Below are positions 60,188 to 64,000 of a DNA stretch of 64,000 nt, piece after piece. How positions within the stretch are numbered: the first letter of the stretch is position 1; each line of letters begins with the position of its first letter. This DNA comes from Streptomyces sp. 549 (GTDB lineage Bacteria > Actinomycetota > Actinomycetes > Streptomycetales > Streptomycetaceae): positions 57,823 through 121,822 of the forward strand of contig NZ_JASKMT010000017.1 in the NCBI RefSeq assembly GCF_030124175.1, in the 5' to 3' direction. A model generated the notes under the pieces. It was not told the origin of the DNA and did no database searches. It worked only from the letters and a program-made list of their open reading frames with translations. The translations under genes were made by a program, and so were the position numbers.

Positions 60188-60931
60188 GTGCCTGAGATTC
60201 CACGTGAGGCGCAGTTGGCAGCCGCATTCGTCGACCTCGCGGACACGCTGGTGCGGGACTTCGACGTCATCGGATTCCTGCACACGCTCGCCGAGCACTG
60301 CGTGGCGCTGCTGGACGTGACGGCGGCCGGCGTGCTGCTCGCCACTCCCAGCGGTCAGCTGGTGGACGCCGCGGCCTCGGATGAGCGCACCCGCCAGCTG
60401 GAGCTGGCCAGCATCGAATGGGACGAGGGCCCCTGCCGGGACTGCTTCCGGACCAGGAAGCAGGTGCCTGACGTGGAGCTGGAGACCCTGGCGGCACGGA
60501 TGCGGTGGCCGCGGTTCGCGCCGCGGGCCGTGGAGGCGGGTTTCACCTCTGTCGTCGCGGCCCCGCTCCGCCTGCACGACCAGGTGATCGGGGCCCTGAA
60601 CCTGTTCCGGGACCGGCCTGGACCGCTGGACGAATCCCAGGTGCGGCTGGGGCAGGCGCTGGCAGACACCGCCACCATCGGCGTGCTGCAACAGCGCGCG
60701 GTGAGCGAGCAGATGACGGTCACCGCACAACTGCAGGCCGCCCTGGACAGCCGCATCCTCATCGAACAGGCCAAGGGCTATCTGGCGCACCGCCGCGACA
60801 CTGGCGTCGAGGAGGCGTTCAGCCTCATGCGCCACCACGCCCGGGACCACCAGATGCGGCTCACCGAGCTTGCCCGCCAGATCCTTCAGGGCACTGCCGA
60901 CCCGTCCCTCCTGCAACGGCGCGATCGGTGA
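60188..60931 (+). CDS. GAF-ANTAR regulatory protein
   Basis: 247 residues. GAF sensor domain (about 15-165: FLHTLAEHCVALLDVTAAGVLLAT, FTSVVAAPLRLHDQVIGALNLFRD) and ANTAR RNA-binding domain (about 180-240: LQAALDSRILIEQAKGYLAHR, VEEAFSLMRHHARDHQMRLTELARQIL). ANTAR proteins bind paired hairpins in leader RNA and block termination. The GAF may bind a small ligand. GTG start after TGGAGG. The next gene is a second ANTAR protein only 85 bases on. Confidence 0.93.
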   Translation: MPEIPREAQLAAAFVDLADTLVRDFDVIGFLHTLAEHCVALLDVTAAGVLLATPSGQLVDAAASDERTRQLELASIEWDEGPCRDCFRTRKQVPDVELETLAARMRWPRFAPRAVEAGFTSVVAAPLRLHDQVIGALNLFRDRPGPLDESQVRLGQALADTATIGVLQQRAVSEQMTVTAQLQAALDSRILIEQAKGYLAHRRDTGVEEAFSLMRHHARDHQMRLTELARQILQGTADPSLLQRRDR

Positions 60932-61016
60932 TGTGCCCGCCCATCGGTGCTGACTGGTGGGCCGGCCGCCGCCTGATCTGTCTGCCACCCGCAACGTGCG
61001 CAGGGGGGTGGCTTCG

Positions 61017-61736
61017 GTGACCCATCGGGCGATGGCCGACTACCTGCGCGCCCTCAGTTCGCACACCGGGCCGGGCCTGGCACCGCTGCCCCTCGCGGCC
61101 TGCGCGGACATACTCGGTCTGGACGGCCTCGCCCTGCTGCTGGCGCCGGGAGGCGACGCTCCCGAACTGGTGCAGTCGTTCGGTGACCACACGCGCGCCC
61201 TGGAGGATCTGCAGCGCGTCCAGGGCCAAGGCCCCAGCCTGGACGCCGCCCACCACGGGGCCCCGATGCTGCTCCCGGACGTGGCCGACACCTCCGCGTT
61301 CGCCACCGACCGCTGGCCCGGCCTGTCGGGCGCCATCGAGGCACTGGACGTGCGCGCGGTGTTCTCCTTCCCGCTGCGCATCGGGATCATCGCACTTGGT
61401 GCCCTCACCGGCCACCGTGCCCGCCCCGGCGCGCTGACCACCGAACAGCTCACCGACGCCTTCGGCCTGGCCGACACTGTCGCACGGGTCACCGTCGCGG
61501 TCGCCGCCCGTGCCGAGAGCTCCGGCATTCCGCTGCCGGACGATCCCGGCCTCCACTTCGCGGAGGTCCACCAGGCCACCGGCATGCTCGCGGCCCAGCT
61601 GGAAACCGGATGCGACCATGCCCTGGTGCGGCTGCGCGGCCACGCCTTCAGCCACGACCGGTCTCTCCTGGACGTCGCCCGTGACGTGCTGGCCCGCCGA
61701 CTGCACCTGCACGACGACGAAGGCGAACCTTCCTGA
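61017..61736 (+). CDS. Second GAF-ANTAR protein
   Basis: 239 residues. GAF-like sensor with LPLAACADILGLDGLALLLAPGG and AVFSFPLRIGIIALGALTGHRA, followed by an ANTAR-like helical end (LHFAEVHQATGMLAAQLETGC, then HAFSHDRSLLDVARDVLARR). The ANTAR part is more divergent than in its neighbour. GTG 61017 follows AGGGGGGTGG; ATG 61032 and GTG 61008 are alternatives. Same strand and close spacing suggest one transcript with the first protein. Confidence 0.85.
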   Translation: MTHRAMADYLRALSSHTGPGLAPLPLAACADILGLDGLALLLAPGGDAPELVQSFGDHTRALEDLQRVQGQGPSLDAAHHGAPMLLPDVADTSAFATDRWPGLSGAIEALDVRAVFSFPLRIGIIALGALTGHRARPGALTTEQLTDAFGLADTVARVTVAVAARAESSGIPLPDDPGLHFAEVHQATGMLAAQLETGCDHALVRLRGHAFSHDRSLLDVARDVLARRLHLHDDEGEPS

Positions 61737-61943
61737 CGTGCCCGGCGGTGCCGTCTGCCGGGAGGCTTGCGCCCCAGGGTGTCCGGTCCTGTCGCCGTAG
61801 CCGCATTGCCGTCACATCCGCAGTTCTTCGGAACTTACCCGGCGGTAGGCAGGGACTGCCCGCTAGCCTTGTCGGTAGTGCCGACCCGGACCCCGTTGGC
61901 AGCCGGTCCCTGTGGACCTCCGCCTCCGGAGAGATGGGTCGCC

Positions 61944-62375
61944 ATGACCCCACCCCCTGACGCCGCCTGCGTCCGAGAAGTCCGCCCGTACGGGGACTCC
62001 ACCCTGGTGGTCCTGTGCGGTGAGATCGACCTCTGCACCGCCATCGGCGTCGCCGAATCCCTCGACGCCCTCACCCACACCGGCACTGCCGACCTGTTGA
62101 TCGATCTGCGCTCGGTCGGCTTCATCGACTGTGCCGGTGTCCGGCTCCTCGACCGCATCCGAGCCCGAACCAGCGACCGACGCGGGCGCCTGCGCCTGAT
62201 CTGCGTCCCCGGTACGACACTGGACCTGCTCCAACATCCCTGTCTGGAACTGGACTTCGTCATTCTGGACCGGCTCCCCGCAGTCACACCCGCACCCGCG
62301 TCCGTCGCAACGCCCGCGACCACCCCCGCAACCGCTTCGGCGCCACCACCTGACGACAGGACCATCGTTGCCTGA
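61944..62375 (+). CDS. STAS-domain anti-sigma factor antagonist-like protein
   Basis: 143 residues. STAS core: STLVVLCGEIDLCTAIGVAESL, LLIDLRSVGFIDCAGVRLLDR, LICVPGTTLDLL. In active antagonists the motif is F(I/C)DxSGL with a phosphorylated Ser; here it is FIDCAGV, with Ala in that place. It may therefore always bind its anti-sigma partner. The last 40 residues are a Pro/Ala/Thr tail. The HATPase gene 0.9 kb downstream is a candidate partner. Confidence 0.87.
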   Translation: MTPPPDAACVREVRPYGDSTLVVLCGEIDLCTAIGVAESLDALTHTGTADLLIDLRSVGFIDCAGVRLLDRIRARTSDRRGRLRLICVPGTTLDLLQHPCLELDFVILDRLPAVTPAPASVATPATTPATASAPPPDDRTIVA

Positions 62376-62483
62376 TGCGGCACGAGCTGACCAGTGAGCG
62401 CTACCTGCCCCTGGCGGCGGCGAACACGGCGGGATCGGCCCACTCGGGGTCGACCCCGCCGTCTGCACGGTGTGGATCTTGGA

Positions 62484-62876
62484 TCAGTACTTGTAGCGAA
62501 GGTTCGCTTTTACATCTACCACCGCGTGCCGCTTCGCCTGGATTCGAACCGGCTTGCTCTTGTTGACATTGGGGTTCTTCCAAATGAGCGTGTAGCCGCC
62601 TCCCGGTGAGACCTGCTTCTTGGTCGCAAGCGCATTGCCGCTGGTGTCAGTGAGGCGCAGCGACACCTTCTTGCCGCCGGAGGAAACCAGCTTCACGCTG
62701 ATCTTGCCCTGCGCGGGCACACTGGCGGGCTGGTAGTACACGCAGTAGATCCATCCGGCGTTGTGCAGAGTGCACTTCGTGTCCTTGACGACGGCCGAGG
62801 CTGTCTGGGTGAACAGAAGCCCCGTGCTGACTAGGGTGGTAGCGGCCACCAGACCGACGCGCCCAAACTTCTTCAT
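62484..62876 (-). CDS. Small secreted protein
   Basis: 130 residues. Sec signal MKKFGRVGLVAATTLVSTGL ends near TASA. The mature part is basic and beta-rich (KTKxTLHNAGWIYCVYYQPA-like, KISVKLVSSGGKKVSLRLTD, VRIQAKRHAVVDVKANLRYK) with two Cys. The pattern is like small secreted streptomycete proteins of unknown role. ATG with AAGGA eight bases upstream. GC content is lower than neighbours, which hints at transfer. Confidence 0.75.
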   Translation of the reverse strand: MKKFGRVGLVAATTLVSTGLLFTQTASAVVKDTKCTLHNAGWIYCVYYQPASVPAQGKISVKLVSSGGKKVSLRLTDTSGNALATKKQVSPGGGYTLIWKNPNVNKSKPVRIQAKRHAVVDVKANLRYKY

Positions 62877-63237
62877 AGAGGTATTCCTTGGTGCGTGCGC
62901 AGCTCGGCAGGCTGGTTCCCGCCGACGGGGAAAATCCTGTCAGGCGGCCAACCGATTCGACGTACTCTCCCTCGCCCCTGGGATCTTCTGGGACGTTGAT
63001 GCGCTGACCTGCTGGGATGCGGCTGAGGGTGACTACATCGCGGGATCGGGACGGCGCGCTGGGCCGTTGTGGGACGTCCTTGCCGGCAACTGGAGCGCGG
63101 ACTCGCGGTTCCGTCGGCGAACCAGGGCGGCGACCCGCCCCGGAGGCCGAGGACGGCGGCGATCGGGTCCAAGAGATCGCTGGGCTCTCCCCGTTGATGA
63201 CGACCCGGCCCGTTGATGTGACTCGGCTTGCCGCAAC
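62877..63237. other. Intergenic region between secreted protein and HATPase genes
   Basis: 361 bases with no credible gene. The 80 bases next to 62876 probably hold the promoter of the secreted protein. The rest is ordinary high-GC sequence without repeats. Confidence 0.45.
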
Positions 63238-63768
63238 TCAGGTAGCGGAAACAGCTGACGTCCTGGTTGAGACCTCCGCCCAGATGGTCTTGCCGACGGG
63301 GTGGCGAGGCGTGGAGCCCCAGCGTACGGACAGGATGTCGACCAGGAGCAGGCCGCGGCCCGACTCACAGTCGAGGGAGGACGAGGGCGGCACCATGGGC
63401 GGCCGTCTGGTGGCGGCTGCGTCGCAGACCTCGATCCGGACAAGGCCGGAGACCGTGTCGAGGACGAGCCGCAGGCGGCAGACATGGCCCCGCACGCGGC
63501 CGTGCTGCACGGCGTTCGCGGCGAGTTCACCCACGACGAGGGCGACGGTGCACGACGCGTCCGACAGCGGCGAGAAACCCCACTCCCTCATGCGTCGCAC
63601 GGCCAGGCGCCGGGCGAACTGCGCGCCTCGCGGCGTGGAGGCGAACCGGGTCGCGAGTGCGGGCGGTTGGGCGAGCCCTTCCTGGCCGGACTCGGCTGCA
63701 TTCGCCGCGAAGGCCGCCTCGGTGGCCGGTCGCGGGTCTTCGCCCGAGGTGGTCGTTCCTGTCAGCAC
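63238..63768 (-). CDS. HATPase_c anti-sigma-like ATP-binding protein
   Basis: 176 residues. ATPase domain of the RsbW/SpoIIAB type: N-box VALVVGELAANAVQHG, G1-box VRIEVCDAAA and G2-box ESGRGLLLVDI. These streptomycete proteins bind sigma factors or act as Ser kinases on STAS proteins. GTG 63768 follows AAGGA at a longish distance; a shorter form is possible. It lies near a STAS gene whose phospho-site is Ala. Confidence 0.87.
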   Translation of the reverse strand: MLTGTTTSGEDPRPATEAAFAANAAESGQEGLAQPPALATRFASTPRGAQFARRLAVRRMREWGFSPLSDASCTVALVVGELAANAVQHGRVRGHVCRLRLVLDTVSGLVRIEVCDAAATRRPPMVPPSSSLDCESGRGLLLVDILSVRWGSTPRHPVGKTIWAEVSTRTSAVSAT

Positions 63769-63877
63769 AGTCTGTCCGTCCTTGCCTGTCGAACTCAGGG
63801 ATGCCCGCGAGTGCGCGAGTCGTCACGTTCTGTACCCAATAGTGGAGGGGTAGCCCTACGCTCGGAAGGTGACGCAG

Positions 63878-63899
63878 CCTTACCTTTCGGTCCGTAAGG
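63878..63899. promoter_or_regulatory. Inverted repeat near the window end
   Basis: ccttac and gtaagg, ten bases apart, form a dyad upstream of the HATPase gene and of whatever follows on the plus strand. Position and symmetry suit a repressor site. Read by eye only. Confidence 0.4.
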
Positions 63900-64000
63900 G
63901 ATGGAAGTGACGCCTTGGCCAACGAAATCGATCCCAGTGAGCGTTTCCGATCTACGCTCTGGGGAGTGAAGATCGTTTCTGCATGACCGCGAGGATGGCG

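Noticed and set aside
63915..63986. 23-codon frame from TTG at the window edge
   Set aside because: Too short and ended by a stop; kept only as an observation because its opening resembles HTH proteins.

Overview
The window is very GC-rich. It uses many GTG starts and tight ATGA/GTGA gene overlaps, and it carries families typical of Streptomyces and close actinobacteria: a WhiB-like regulator of WblA type, SigE-family sigma factors, GAF-ANTAR regulators, roadblock proteins, and DUF305/DUF6153/DUF5063 proteins. The best reading is a Streptomyces-type chromosome. I cannot name a species.

Region 1 (1-20.9 kb) is mixed. It starts with the end of a fluoride channel gene. Then come a spermidine-synthase-like protein, a sigma factor coupled to a one-pass membrane partner, a CPA2 antiporter, a tandem universal stress protein, an Mrr-like membrane nuclease and an MMPL transporter. 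A minus-strand copper/metal locus follows (DUF6153, DUF305, BNR-repeat lipoprotein, and a CopA-type ATPase with its own cupredoxin domain). After it lie a probable phosphorothioate-dependent HNH endonuclease, a lipoprotein and a coupled pair of unrecognised or weakly recognised genes.

Region 2 (21.1-47.4 kb) is core chromosome: tRNA-Ser, SRP RNA, dnaX-ybaB-recR-DUF5063, a flavin/PNPOx-fold enzyme, a roadblock cluster without a visible GTPase, a divergent EamA/LysR pair, aspartate kinase with an internal beta-subunit start, a second sigma/membrane-partner pair, SURF1, an S9 peptidase with a perfect inverted duplication over its start codon, RidA plus a tiny DUF4177 gene, paired ArsA ATPases, wblA, a class A PBP, a YqeY protein, a metallophosphoesterase and tRNA-Pro(CGG).

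Region 3 (47.5-58.7 kb) begins just after tRNA-Pro and looks like a horizontally acquired defence island. A Vsr nuclease is followed by five genes overlapping stop-to-start: a Z1 helicase-like ATPase, a PD-(D/E)XK protein, a GHKL (MutL/MORC-like) ATPase, an unknown protein, and a DUF6339-C5-methyltransferase fusion whose catalytic motifs are degenerate. A complete C5 cytosine methyltransferase closes the set. The right edge carries scars: a standalone or truncated transposase HTH region and a PIN-domain gene without its 5' end. The working model is that the intact methyltransferase marks self DNA, while the GHKL and Z1 ATPases direct the PD-(D/E)XK and Vsr nucleases. The degenerate methyltransferase would be a recognition or scaffold subunit. 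This is inference.

Region 4 (59-64 kb) is a signalling patch: an unknown protein, a DUF5994 remnant, two adjacent GAF-ANTAR proteins, a STAS protein with Ala at the usual phospho-Ser, a small secreted protein, and a HATPase anti-sigma-like protein with an inverted repeat in its upstream region.
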